The position numbers were made by a program, and so were the translations under genes. A stretch of DNA of 64,000 nt from Arthrobotrys musiformis (taxonomy: Eukaryota; Ascomycota; Orbiliomycetes; Orbiliales; Orbiliaceae), in NCBI GenBank assembly GCA_036971715.1, contig JAVHJL010000008.1, positions 1,922,001 through 1,986,000 on the forward strand, written 5' to 3'. The notes under the pieces were generated by a model. It did not search any database, was not told the DNA's origin, and was given only the letters and a program-made list of their open reading frames with translations. Positions 23,730 through 35,606 of this stretch are shown piece after piece (the stretch's first letter is position 1; each line of letters begins with the position of its first letter).

Positions 23730-26309
23730 TGTGAAGAGTTTGGCTTCCGGCAATCGGTTCTAAACTGTAATTTCTCCTGAACGGTTTTTGAATTCAGCTG
23801 TCGCGCCAATTTATACCTTCTCTATATCGATAACCCCACGCCGGTCGAATGAGGCCCCCCCGTCATCGGCATGTTCGTAGCACCGTGCACCCCAGCCCAT
23901 GGACTCGGAATAGCCAATTCTATTGGGCAATTGATCGGGAAATGGGATGTTACGAAGCTGCACGGCAACCGTTATCCGGGTTTCTGCCGTAGATATCGGA
24001 TTTAAATCAGTTTTAGAGGGGAAAGATAGCAACCCTGTTGCATTTTGGATGCAGCGGCGTTGTGTTGGACATGATCGAATATGTGGAGAATATGGCGACA
24101 TCACCTTCCATGGCTCGGCGAGAACCTTGAAATTTCATGAACTCATTTCTAACGAGAATTTATAACTAGCTGAAAGCTTAACAGGTAGTCTGATTGATTA
24201 GGCGACCAGGTAAATGTGCCCTTGGGCTCGGCTTCTCACTTTGCCGCTGGCCAACAGCTGCAGCACATGCAGGTCCACCGACGCGAAGACCAGGCTCTAG
24301 CTTGTCAAAGAGTACCAATTCGCGAGTAATATTCGCGTACTCGACGGCGAGCCATGGTGCAGGCTGGAGCCTGACCAAGCCGGAGCTAGAACAGTTTTCA
24401 TTCTTGCCACACATCGGTATAATTTGCTAAAGTTGCCCACTTTCATCCACTCGAGTGGCGGAGAATCTGCAGGATAGGAAGACATAGTACACCCTTGTGT
24501 GGTGAATTGAAGCACCCCAGACCAGAGTTGGTGAGCTAGCTGATATAAGTATCAGACACAATGGATCCTCGCAATGCTAGAACCCAACACCAAGGGGCTA
24601 ACTACGTCTTAAACTAATTCAAAAAATGTCTCTGCAAGCCGAATTTATTGTAACTAGTTCTATTTTCATACCCAACGAGCATCAAGCCAAATATTTCAAT
24701 ACAATACGTCTAAACTTTTGTTTTTAAATACCTGAGTGAGGGTGGTTGGCGGCCAAACCGGCCCGTAGCTTCACCTGATACAAATTAACTATGCGTCAGC
24801 AATTGAACCATACTTTCAATTAAATTGATCAAGCCTGGGTGAGGCTGGGAACGAGACCAGATCAAGCCGAAAAATTGTAAGTATACACTGCATACGCCAC
24901 AGGCAGAAAAACACAGGGACTCGAGGCTAGTTAGAGTCTCCTAGTCTGCTGCACTGAGGGCTTCATAGTTATCTGATTCTGTTGATATGTATGAAGCTTA
25001 AGTACGAACGTCCTGGCAACAACAGCCTCTCAGTTCAATAGGAAGCTTGCGCTGTTGGGCGGTTATCTCGCAGATTCTAAGGATATCTGAATCAATATGA
25101 ATTCTAAGCGTTACGAACTAATTTAAAGAGCCTTAATCTCGAATGTTTCGTTTGCCTCAGTATTGAGCCATGTCGACCAATCTTCGATTGTGATATTATA
25201 TTATATATATTGCATTGGTCCTGAACTCATGAAGTGCACCAGGGATCTTGCGGGCGTGGCAGGGCTCCCAAAGTGTTGTGCCATTGGCTTTCTCTGCACC
25301 TAGCATAAATTCGTTTCAAGAATCTATGATAATATGAGGAATATTCAAATTTTTCTTCGTTACACAAGTGCACCAATCTCAAGCTTGTTCCTCGTTTGGA
25401 TTGAAAAAATTAAAGATGTCGCTTTGCTTCTATTATGGGCACTCGCGACTTGCGCTCTCATCCGTCCTTCCCGAACTTGGAAAACCTGAATCGACGATTT
25501 TGTGCATAGATGCAGGAACACACGCGAACTAAACCATCTTGAGAGATTTGCTCCACTTTGGTGTTTGCTCTCAACAAACCGTCCAAAGAAAGAGCAGGCA
25601 TGTTTCCAACATGGTCAGAGGGTGCTTCTATCCGTTAGTTAGAACAATACGAGTGTACTGGTGAACTAAATCCATCTAGAGGCCAGACGCTGGTCCCCCT
25701 CCTCAAACCAACTTCCCAGAATTCACAGAACACTCCACATTTCCGATTGCCGTGCTTCGAGAACTATGCCTAACTATCAAGTTTTGAAACCTCGGGCCGG
25801 GGCCTTGAAACAAACAAAGTACAACCTATCATGTTTCTAGAAACCAAAACGCTTCCACCTCGAACGCCTCGATAATTTTTAACCTCTTATAATGTCATAT
25901 CCACTTTTCAGAGCCATTGTGGGTATACGCATAGAAAAAATCGATATACCCTAGTCATTTGGCTTCTAAACCCCATGTTAAGCTTTTGAATTCCTCACAA
26001 TATTTCCCCGGATGGTGATGATCTCCGGCCTTAGGGCAAGCTTGCTAGGGTCGCAGTAGACCGAGACCAGTCGCGATATGACTATCGAGATGATATATCG
26101 ATACTGAATAGTAGTATTCAGAAGGAGTAGAGAGCAGATTCCTGTGTATATATAGCGGGCCTCATTGCCACATCATCCCCAATAAAACATTATTCACAAG
26201 CATCAGAACAATCAAGAACCAGCTCTTTAAAACTACTGATATATATACTCAAGTACTTCTATATTCATATAACCATCTTTTCAATACACACACAAAAAGT
26301 CCTTTCAAT
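23730..26309. other. 2.6-kb intergenic, divergent promoters
   Basis: Lies between the divergent sulfatase (minus) and metalloprotease (plus) genes. Small frames near 23811-24515 overlap on both strands without motifs. A TATA element lies at 26147, near the metalloprotease. Nothing else is recognisable. Confidence 0.5.
26147..26155 (+). promoter_or_regulatory. TATA box of the metalloprotease gene
   Basis: TATATATAG about 155 nt upstream of the ATG at 26310, followed by an A/C-rich leader typical of highly expressed fungal secreted-protein genes. Confidence 0.45.
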
Positions 26310-27395
26310 ATGAAGTTCGCAGTATTTGCTACACTGTCTCTTCTTGTTACATCTGGTGCTGCTCGAAGATGTGCCAACGTTGAAGTACCTGAAGAATTAA
26401 GACAAGAAGCTGCTCGTTTCAAGGCCCTAGCTGCGAGCAGCTCCGCAGATTCCCTTCGCAGATCTGCCGGATACAAAGACCCCACGACCCGAACCCAGAG
26501 AGTTAAGCTCTACATTCACAACGTCTATATGAACCGCACAGCTGCTGGTGGATACATCCCGAACACCGACATGGAAAAACAGGTATTTATCCGCACATTT
26601 GTCCCTAGGTGTAGCACCTTATATTAATATATAACATGCAGGCCAAAGTCTTGAATGAGCATTATGCTCAAACTGGTATTTACTTCGACCTCCGCCGGGT
26701 CACTCATACCAAGAACGCTACTTGGGCAACCTGCGAAAGAGACACTCCAATCGAACAAGATATGAAGCGCGCTATTCGAAAGGGTGACTATGGAGATATG
26801 AATCTATACCTCCGCCCACTTCAAGGATGGCTTGGTGAGTACATAAACTAATTGCCAACCCCCCCCCCCCCCCACTATACTATGTATGTATTAACGATGA
26901 TATAGGCTGGTGTACGTTCCCCAAAGATGTTGTCAAGGGTTCGGACGACTACTGGAAGGATGGATGCGACGTCCTCCAGTCTACAGTTCCTGGCGGAACT
27001 GCCTTCCCATACAACGAAGGAAAGACCGCTACCCACGAAATTGGACATTGGTTGGGACTTCTCCACACTTTCCAAGACGGTTGCGACGGTGGCGATTTGA
27101 TCGATGATACTCCTGCTGAGGGAACCCCAACGGACGGCTGCCCAGTAGGCAAGGACACTTGCGTCGGACCTGCTTATCCAGGTGTTGACCCAATCCACAA
27201 CTTCATGGATTACTCTGATGAGTGAGTGCCAGACTCAACCCGAGGCTTTCATCTATACAAGAGACAATAGCTAATGATTTATTTTTTAGTGCTTGCTTGA
27301 ACCAATTCACACCTGGCCAAACTGTCAGAATCTATCAAACTTGGGATAGATACCGTGCTCCATGGAAGTCCAACTCTAGCTACGTTGGCTACTAA
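26310..27395 (+). CDS. secreted M43 (pappalysin-type) metalloprotease (295 aa)
   Basis: Four exons: 26310-26582, 26642-26834, 26906-27221 and 27290-27395. A signal peptide (MKFAVFATLSLLVTSGAA) comes first, then a short pro-region. The zinc site HEIGHWLGLLH is a perfect metzincin HExxHxxGxxH, and FMDYSDD downstream is the Met-turn. The many cysteines of the C-terminal half fit the disulfide pattern of fungal extracellular metalloproteases such as MEP1. It is an endopeptidase acting outside the cell. The second intron (26835-26905) contains an uninterrupted run of 15 C, just before its acceptor region. The family is certain; the substrate is not. Confidence 0.95.
26859..26873 (+). repeat. 15-C homopolymer inside an intron
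   Basis: Uninterrupted poly-C in intron 2 of the metalloprotease gene, 32 nt before the acceptor. It is likely length-variable by slippage. The exact count may also be affected by sequencing error. Confidence 0.85.
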
Positions 27396-28309
27396 TTCCG
27401 GGTAGCCGGCCTTGGATTTAAGCATGTGCATTGTCAGTTTTTTGATATGTTACCTGTTTCCTCATAGCCAGTACTTGTACAGTTTTGGATAGCATTTTGT
27501 GGAGTCGACGTCTTGGGAATTTTGACGGTCTATCAAGAGTTTGAGTTTGATTAAGTATATAGCCCTCACGGTCTGGATTCGAGACAAGTATATAGCTAGA
27601 TTTTGTGTTTTTTGTTGTCAAATATTTAAATATAATAGAGCATATTCCATATTATTACATACCGTTGAATCTTCGCATTCTAGGTTCTGTAGCTTCTACC
27701 TGAGCATTAAGCTCATGATTAAAGTTCTTTTAGAACATTCCGCATAGTATTGATAATGGAGGAAAAATCACAAATACAGCTGAATTAGTCGTACCAGCCT
27801 ATACATATACTGGCATGCCATTAATGCAATATAATTGATAGTTTTTTTAATCAATATTGCATTGCAACCTGTTAACATGCAATTGAGGGATATTTACGAG
27901 CTCGAGTAGATGACTTACATCTTACCGATGTACGACGTTACACAAAAGCCCGATGATCTATTGCGTATATATTTTGTTCACACGCACCTGCGTGGACATC
28001 GGACGGGCTCAGTGAGAGCTCGATGCAGCCAGTCCACGAGACCATCTACCAAAGAAAAGGTATGTATCTAAGCACATTGATTGACTCCTCGGGGACAAGC
28101 CCCAGGTGTGAGGATCAAGTACTAGCTATAAAGTCTAGGGACTATTTGATCCCCTCATGATTTTGGACAGCCCCGTGGCTATGACTGCACATTGGTAAAG
28201 GCATTATATATTATATTCGGTGCAATGAAGAGGGAATATCAGGCCAATATTATGTAGAACCTTCAGACTACTATCTCCGAAGGTACTCAGAATCCCTGTA
28301 GCGGTTCCA
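27396..28309. other. intergenic between convergent genes
   Basis: 3' flanks of the metalloprotease and the cysteine-rich repeat gene. AT-rich, with an inverted AATTGATA/TTAATCAATAT region near 27830-27865. No gene is seen. Confidence 0.5.
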
Positions 28310-29708
28310 CTACAGCATCCCAAGGATCGTTACACAAAATGCTCCGAGGATTGAAACAAGGGTCAGAGGTATCTCGAACTGTTGAGGCAGATGTATTGTT
28401 AGATTCCTTTTTGCGAAATTGAAACCAGAGACTGGTCGAAACAATGTAATGTAGTGATGGGTAGTGGTACCTTATGTGCCGCGTCTGTCTTGTCATCGGA
28501 ACTTGAAGAGCCGGTGGAGCCCGTACTAGACCTAGTAGAAGTAGGTGTTGCAATTGATCGAGATGGCTGAGGCGACTGTTCAAATCGATACGTATACGAG
28601 TCCAGTTAGCAATCCGAAGCATGTCGGGTAAGACACCTTTTGCATCGACATCCAGCGAAGCTACTTAAGGCTACGTATGGGACGAGGACACGTATACGCA
28701 TGTAGCGAAGGGAGTACGAACCGGAACGCCATTATCCCCGCCTCCCCCTCCGCCTCCCCCTCCTCCACCGGAAGAGCCATCAGGGTACAAAGCTCTTACA
28801 TCTCCATTGCGTGAACAAAGGTACTGGAGGCTTGAGACTGAATAAACCATCTCAGGCCAAAATTCGGTAGCGTAGGAATAGCATTGTTGTACGCTCCTAT
28901 CTCTTGAGGCGCCAATGAACCTGGTATTGGAATCATAGCAAAAATAGCTCGCCTTTTCCACATTATCACCGGTTATAAACTGATTCCACCGGGAACAAGA
29001 CTGGACAACGCTCCATGCTGCGGAGCATATAGCATTCCCTTCAGTCATTTCCTGTCTTACATCCCCTTGACTCGAACAGTACCCCACCATAGACCATATT
29101 GCAGTCGCCAAAGAAGTATCAGCTGTTTGCGCATAACTAAAACAGCTCGTATAAAGCCCGTCGAATATATCTGGTCGGTAGTTGTTGGAGCTGTAGCACG
29201 CGCAAACTGCCAATTGCGAGGGTCCCGAAACTTTATTGTAGCCCTGCACCGAACAGTATGATTGAACTGAGCTGGCATAGCTACACGCAGTATAACCTGC
29301 GCTCAGCGTGGCGCGAATATCGCCTGCAGATTGACACATCCCCAGGAATGTCGCAAACCCGGATCGAAACGCGGGATCCGTCCCGGCGTAGTTGTAACAT
29401 TGCGAAATGTACCCATCAACCTCGCCCGGGTTGTATTGTGTCTGTGGGTAACACGCGCAATACGGCAGCCCAGAAATCCCCCCAACTTTAAAGTATCCAT
29501 TTTCCGAGCATTGTTTAAATACGGTTGATACCCATTGGCACGCGTACTGACCAGGCTGTTGGCGTGGAAGGAGTCCTCTAGCAAACTTTATGTTTGGCGC
29601 GGCGGTGATTGTCGCAGGGAAATGGTCGAGGGGCTGTTCTACCGTATTCGTTGCGCCAACCTGAAAGGATTGCGAGAAAACAAGCCACGCAAGGAAAATG
29701 CGCTCCAT
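28310..29708 (-). CDS. secreted cysteine-rich triple-repeat protein, probably GPI-anchored (about 386-394 aa)
   Basis: Starts at the ATG at 29708 with a hydrophobic signal peptide (RIFLAWLVFSQSFQVGA). Three tandem modules of about 85 residues follow, starting near residues 56, 141 and 227. Each has the spacing C-x9-C-x16-C-x-C-x17-C-x20/21-C. Module 3 lacks one Cys of the CxC pair (Tyr instead). Next come a run of 11 Gly, a Ser/Thr-rich linker (exon 28471-28575) and a short hydrophobic tail (LTLVSILGAFCVTILGML, exon 28310-28378) that ends the protein. This is the layout of a wall- or membrane-anchored surface protein. The last intron (28379-28470) is well formed, with CTAAC about 20 nt before the acceptor. 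The donor of the first intron is uncertain: 28697 (GTATAC) or 28721 (GTTCGT), both in the right phase. It is not CFEM (eight Cys) and I recognise no named family. Confidence 0.8.
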
Positions 29709-31336
29709 TCTTCTTGGGTTATACCTGCATATGCACACCAGCACCAGGAAGGAGAAAGCTTGCAGGAGGGCTGAAAAAAGGTATCGAGGGTTGTCGCATC
29801 GCTTTTAAGGGCGTTCATGCGTCGGCAATCAAAGTAGGTCCATATTTTGGCAGCCTAAATCACGGGTTCTTCGAAGATCCCGAATTGCTCACAGGGCTGA
29901 TGTTAAACCTGAAATAATCATAACGTTATGGTGACTGGGATTCTAAATCTTGGTACCGTTTTATCAGGTGTTGAAAACCATGTTAGCTCGCCCCAAAAAA
30001 GTTCAAAAGTTTAAAATCGTGGGATGGTATCAATTATTGACGCGATGCGATTATATGGGGGAATCCAAAAGAAAGACGGGACTTCGGCCAGGAGGCTTTC
30101 ACGACGGGAAATGCGGGTTATGTCGAACACAATTTAAATCGGGCCAATCGATGCAATCGACAGTCGGAAATATCGACAGGTGGCGTGCATATTTCATGCG
30201 ACACTCGTTTGATATCTGCGCATGTGCGTTCGAATTCTATCCCTAGTAGCTGCAGTCCTCAGAATACTAGCACCACATATCGTAAAATGTGATATGTAGA
30301 TGTTTTTATGACAGATCGAAGTGAGTCTTCGTCAGATTTTTCAGGAAAAACACCCCAGTGACAGCCACAGTCGATTGTATGAGCTGCAGGAGCAATCAAA
30401 GCCAAGGAGAGGACAAATTATCGCTTATCTCAGCGGCATAGAATCCTCGATTTGATTGGGCTTTTTACAACGACCTGTTGGTATCCTAAGTACCAATACA
30501 TGTCTAGAGACCCTGGTTTTGTTCAATCACACGACATCGACATTTCACCACTAATGCAGTCAACCTTCTTTAACTAAGGCGATATTTACGGTCGAAAAGG
30601 CCGCTAGCGGATATCGGTAGCCTCTAGCCCCTAGTCCAACTAGTGCAAGGTAGCTAGTCTGGGCGTATATGGGTCTTCGGTAGCTTCTCGGGATGAAAGC
30701 GTCGAGGATACATTCTCGATCTCGGATCTAAAAAACCCACCCGATTCCTAAGTTCGAGACTAGAATATTCTCCGCTAATGACTACAATTACATATGTACA
30801 TGTACATACGAGGAGTAAATCCGAGAACCTTGCCAAGATATCGAGAGGACGTTGCATGTCCAGCATCACATAGGAGGGCCCAACTAGAACCCTTGTCACT
30901 TTGTGAGGGACATCCCACACTGCATGTTGAAGTCTAATTTTTGATACCGACGAGCTGGCGTCAGTGTCATTTGGTAGCATGATGTAGATGTACACGAATT
31001 TTCTCTCCTGAAGAAAAACGCGAACATCGTAATTACTAGCATAATTGGTACTTAGCTAGCGAAAAAAGTTAAAGCCAAGGAGGCAAGTGGGAAAGCCAAT
31101 TAGCTAAGCTTCCGTAGGGACGTCCGGACCTGGAGATTAAATTTTATTTGGGCAATCTGTTCCGGATTTCTCATATTCCTAACATTCAAATTTGGTTTGC
31201 TTGGTTTCTGTTGGAAGCCTCGTACTAGAACGAGTATATATCTTCCAAGCCATAATCTTATAATTCATATGGCGACAATACACCCTACAAACTATCCAAA
31301 CTTATTTTCTAGCGATATCACTTCCTCACGTGCACC
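29709..31336. other. intergenic between divergent genes
   Basis: Upstream regions of the minus-strand repeat protein and the plus-strand transporter. A 113-codon minus-strand frame at 30654-30995 has an internal ATG and no motif. No gene can be supported. Confidence 0.5.
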
Positions 31337-33870
31337 ATGATACAACCACAAGGCTCGCCTGACCCTGAGCTCTCCGAGCGCCAGCCCCTTCTTCCTGGAA
31401 GAGGGTTTAATTCAGACGAAATCGTCCGCCACTGTACACCTGAACAAGAGTCAACTGTGGTTAAGAACCAAGAGGCTGGACTACCACAGGATGATGAGGG
31501 TGATGAAGGGCCCGCTCAAGAAGTACCACCAGGCTTTTGGGGCGTGGTCGCCTGTCTCCTAATTGGTAAAAATCCTCTCTTGACATTTTTATAGCTTCAT
31601 TGGGCCCCCGTATAGCTATAGATGTAGAATATTTAATTGATGTTTTCCTAGGGGTCGTCGTGGCGAATATTGACACTTCGCTGGTTATGGCGACATTTGG
31701 ACAGATTGGAAGCGAATTCGACAGACTCGATGATGCTGTATGTCGATATTCTGCCACGTCTTTACTCAAAGGGCCCAACCTCCACTAACACCGTTTTCGC
31801 AGAATTGGATGATAGTTGGGTATCAGCTCGGAGTGCTGGCGACGCAGCCAATGGTTCGTGTAGCGCCACGCCCCCACCTATTTCACCTTTCAAGCGAAGG
31901 CCTGACCAATTGCATAACCAGTACGGAAAATTGAGTGATATCTTTGGCCGAAAAGCTCTCCTGCTTGTTTCATATGGGCTATTTGCTCTGGGGTGCCTTT
32001 GGATGTAAGTCCTATCATAGAATAGTTTTGTCAAATCGACTACATAGGACCACCCGTATCGATCAAATTACTAATTCTAGATAGTGGTACATCGACAGAA
32101 TTCTGGCACCTTGTAGTTGGCAGAGTTATCTCGGGCATAGGAGGCGGTGGCATGACGTATGCATACGAGACAAATAGACCCTACAGGAGCTGTGCCGTGC
32201 TAATTCAGAAATTACTTCTCTAAGCTCTGTTGTTTCGATCCTTCTAAATGGTAAGATTGCAAGCATACCAATATTCGTAAGGTTATGGATATATTCAATC
32301 GAGATTAACGTGTGGTGTACCTAGATCTTGTTCCCCTCCGCGACTTGGCAGCTTGGAGAAGCTATGTCTATATTGCGGCGACCTTTGGAAGGTCTTGTGG
32401 AGCACCGATAGGTGGCTTCATGGTTGACACCATTGGGTGGAGACGGTATAAGAAATTTATATGAGTCTACAATCTGTCAATTTGGGTAAACTAATAAGGG
32501 TATTAGGTCATTCCTGTGCCAAGTTCCTTTAGCACTCCTCGCTATCTCAATGGTCTCTATCAAGTTAAATATCGCCCACAAGGGGAAACAGCGAAAGGCC
32601 GAGAACTTTTTCCAACGCTTTCAAAGAATAGACTTCCTAGGCGCAATCAGTCTCGCAGCCTCGCTTAGTTTATTTCTCGTGTTCCTTGACGAAGTGGGAA
32701 AACGTATGTCGTTAACCAATAGCTTGCTTATTGGTTCCGGTGTCGGGTCACTCGTTTTTGGCATGGTTTTCTTCTATGTCGAGGCATATATCGCTAGGGA
32801 GCCTATCCTATCGCTGCGGATTCTTACACAGCGTGATGTTCTTTCCGTGTACTCAACGCTTGGGCTTACAACAGGGAGTCAGATTTCGGTAAGTAGTTGA
32901 GCGGCCGCGGAAGCGCATTTCCAATTAAAGACCTTCTATTTCATGACTCCAACACCTGCTGATATTACCCTATAGTTTGTATCTACGATATCTATATACT
33001 TTGTGATAACCCTTGGGGTGTCGAACGCCAATGCAGCCGCTCGAATCGTCTTCGGAAATGTTGCGCATGCGATGGGAGGCCTCATGGCTGGAATTTTGAT
33101 TCGGCGGTAAGTTTGGAATCCAGCTTAACCCTCTCTTTTTTTAATTGGAAAAATCTATACATTTGCAGCGGATTGGTATTGCAATACTGATGGCGGGAAA
33201 ATTTAGTACCGGCCGTTATAAGCGATACCTCGTTATAGCTATGTCTATTTCTACTGTCGCACTACTTCTCGTAACCATTCGCTGGCAAGGAAACACAAAT
33301 ATCTTCGAAACTGCCTACATCGCCCCCGCAGGATTTGGCATCGGAATGATCAACACAGCAGCATTTATTGCACTATCCGCCAGCGTTGAACACAAAGACC
33401 AGGCCATGGCAACCTCTGGGTTTTACCTCAGTGATAATCTTGGGTTTGTTGCAATTAGTAGCCTTGGGAATGCGGTGCTCCAAACGGCGCTGGCAAAGAG
33501 GCTAGATGTGAGGTTGGATGGAGTTGCTAACAAGAAGGAGGTGAGTGGCCGGAATCTGATCCGCAGGGCTCTTAAGGCCGAGGCAGCACGAAATACTAAA
33601 TTACCGAATTCAATAGGTTATTCGTAGCGTGGTAGCAAGTATTAGTAATATCAAAGAATTGGAACCAACTATACGTGCCAAGGCGGTTAAAGCCTTCATA
33701 GAGGCGTTGCAATGGGATCACGGTGAGTCTGTTTTGTTAGATACCACGTTTGCTAGAACCCCTCTAATAGTCTATTCTATAATATCATAGGACTATCCAC
33801 GATAATATACGCCATATCACTGTTCATTGTAACCGTCTTCCTCCGGGAATACAGTCTTGAAGGTCGATAG
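31337..33870 (+). CDS. MFS transporter, paralogue of the one at 18.8 kb (566 aa)
   Basis: Twelve exons: 31337-31565, 31652-31737, 31803-31853, 31922-32004, 32085-32156, 32225-32250, 32325-32445, 32507-32888, 32976-33106, 33207-33540, 33617-33722 and 33791-33870. The sum is divisible by three and the product lines up with the minus-strand transporter along its length. Shared landmarks are YGKLSDIFGRK (motif A), GRVISGIGGGGMT, DLVPLRDLAAWR, DTIGWRRSF and RRTGRYKRYL. Exon 6 is only 26 nt. The N-terminus is acidic and Pro-rich and carries an ERQPLLPGR dileucine-like element, which in related proteins directs sorting to the vacuole or lysosome. Likely vacuolar transport of basic amino acids; drug export is the alternative. 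Intron 3 uses a GTTCGT donor, and intron 9 has an acceptor (AATTTAG) further downstream than a first CAG, chosen because only it restores the frame and the paralogue match. Confidence 0.87.
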
Positions 33871-34529
33871 AACTCTGGATAACGTTAGCTTGAGCAATCC
33901 GGGTTTCGACAGGACTTTGACAGGAGTAGATAACGTGACGATTCTAGAACTTATACTTATGGGGATAATGGCAGATTAGCGAGCTGAGAGTTCGAAAGCG
34001 ATTAGAAAGCAATAAATAGGGGTTTAACTGCTTAGCACGTGTAATTTTGAAGATTCCATCGTGCAACTCGCACCGAACTCAAGGTTGTGTAGAGTTATGT
34101 GTTGGAATTGTGTTTTTGTGCAAGCTTGGCAACATCCCCTGTGGCCAGCCGCCTATTTTGAATCTGGTCACTCGAGCACTCTACTATAGATCTCGAGCTT
34201 CATCAACCGCATTAGATCCTTATACTATTATTTCGCTTTAGCCCTTGGAGGATCTAAGCTAAGTTGAAGTAAATCTCGTCTATTCTGCTGTCTGAATACA
34301 ACATCTCGTTATTGCCTTTTGCCATGATATCCGGGTATATGCAATGTTGGACATTCCCAAGCTACTAATCTAATTGCAATTGATACGAAAATTAATACGC
34401 ATAGAAGTTTGCATTTGAAACGAAACACATTAATATTATATTACTAAGCTAAGTTAAGCTAACACCTTGCAGTATCCCGCCTCAACCGACTCGAAAGCAT
34501 CCATCTCAGATATATTCAACCCATACACA
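33871..34529. other. intergenic upstream of the superoxide dismutase
   Basis: 3' flank of the transporter and promoter of the dismutase gene. AT-rich towards 34380-34450, with short direct TAAGCTAAGTTAAGCTAA repeats at 34444-34461. The longer open frame reaching to 34467 starts at TTG and is not the true start. Confidence 0.45.
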
Positions 34530-35606
34530 ATGAACCCCTTCTTGCTGGTAACACTTCTCGCGAGCGCCTGTGTCGCTCAATACGGACAGTCTCTCGACGA
34601 TCTTCCAAAGATAATCGACAATTCTACCGCGACCTCATCGACTGAAAAATATGTTCTCCCTCCACTCCCTTACGAATATGATGCCTTGGAGCCCCACATC
34701 TCCGCCCAGATTATGAAATTACATCATCAAGCCCATCATCAAGCTTATGTTGATAACCTTAACAAAGCGCTGGCTGAGCTGAAGGATATACAAGGGAAGG
34801 AGGAGATGGGGGCCAAAGATAAGCTTGAGGTGTTGGAAGAAACCATTCATTTTAATCGCGGGGGGCATATCAACCATTCATTATTTTGGAAGGGTTTAGC
34901 ACCGGTGTGTAGTGCGACATTGCCCCCATCTTCGGCGGAGCGGCGGCGAGGATTTTCTTCGTGATGAACTTGAGTATTGACTAGGGTTCGAAATCATAGG
35001 CAGGGTCGTCGGAGAGTAGCCTACAAGGAGACCTGGAAAGAGCTATCGTCGCAAAATGGGGAAGCGCGGATGAATTCAGTATCGCGTTGTTCAGGACCAT
35101 CCTTGGGAGAGTGAGAGGAAGCGGGTGGGGTATGGTTTTTTGCCCTGCGTCAACATTTTCCCGTGAATGACTTAGGCACTGATGAATCTCATCGTTTTGT
35201 GGCGTGGCCAGGTTGGCTTGTTTGCAATGTTGATACCCAGGAGCTTTCATTTGCGACGACGAGGGTATGTAGACTTGGTTCCAATACTTCTGATATCTCG
35301 GCGGGTGGATGGTTTGCATTTGTTGGCTAACAGTTCTTTAACTTTGCAGGATCAAGACCCCGTCTCTCTCCCCCAGCTGGTAATCCTCGGAATCGATATG
35401 TGGGAGCACGCATATTACTTGCAGGTATACCGACCCCAGCCTCTAAAATCCGTAATGCATAATGGCAGTGTGGTGATAACGATTGTCGGATGTAGTATTA
35501 TAACAACAAGCAGAACTATCTGAAGGCGATTTGGGCTGTTTTGAACTGGAAGGAAGCCGATAAAAGATATGCTTCTTGTTTAAAGCATTCTACTACTTCT
35601 TCTTAA
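34530..35606 (+). CDS. secreted Mn/Fe superoxide dismutase (247 aa)
   Basis: Five exons: 34530-34904, 35000-35129, 35212-35264, 35350-35424 and 35496-35606. A signal peptide (MNPFLLVTLLASACVAQ) precedes the dismutase N-terminal domain (LPPLPYEYDALEPHIS, then LHHQAHHQAYV). After splicing come GGHINHSLFW, GSGWGWLV and the signature DMWEHAYY, so all four metal ligands (three His, one Asp) are present. The final exon gives YYNNKQNYLKAIW and NWKEADKRY, as in canonical Mn-SODs. It converts superoxide to peroxide and oxygen. The usual fungal Mn-SOD is mitochondrial, so a secretory leader is unusual; the leader plus acidic pro-stretch argues for an extracellular or wall enzyme. In any single frame the gene looks broken (stops after SSAERRRGFSS), but every stop lies in an intron with good sites. 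The last 14 nt overlap a convergent small gene. Confidence 0.9.

Noticed and set aside
30654..30995. 113-codon minus-strand frame
   Set aside because: Has an internal ATG but no motif, leader or splice-linked continuation.
34905..34999. apparent premature stop in the superoxide dismutase
   Set aside because: Lies in an intron (GTGTGT donor, CATAG acceptor); splicing restores the frame and family sequence, so the gene is not a pseudogene.
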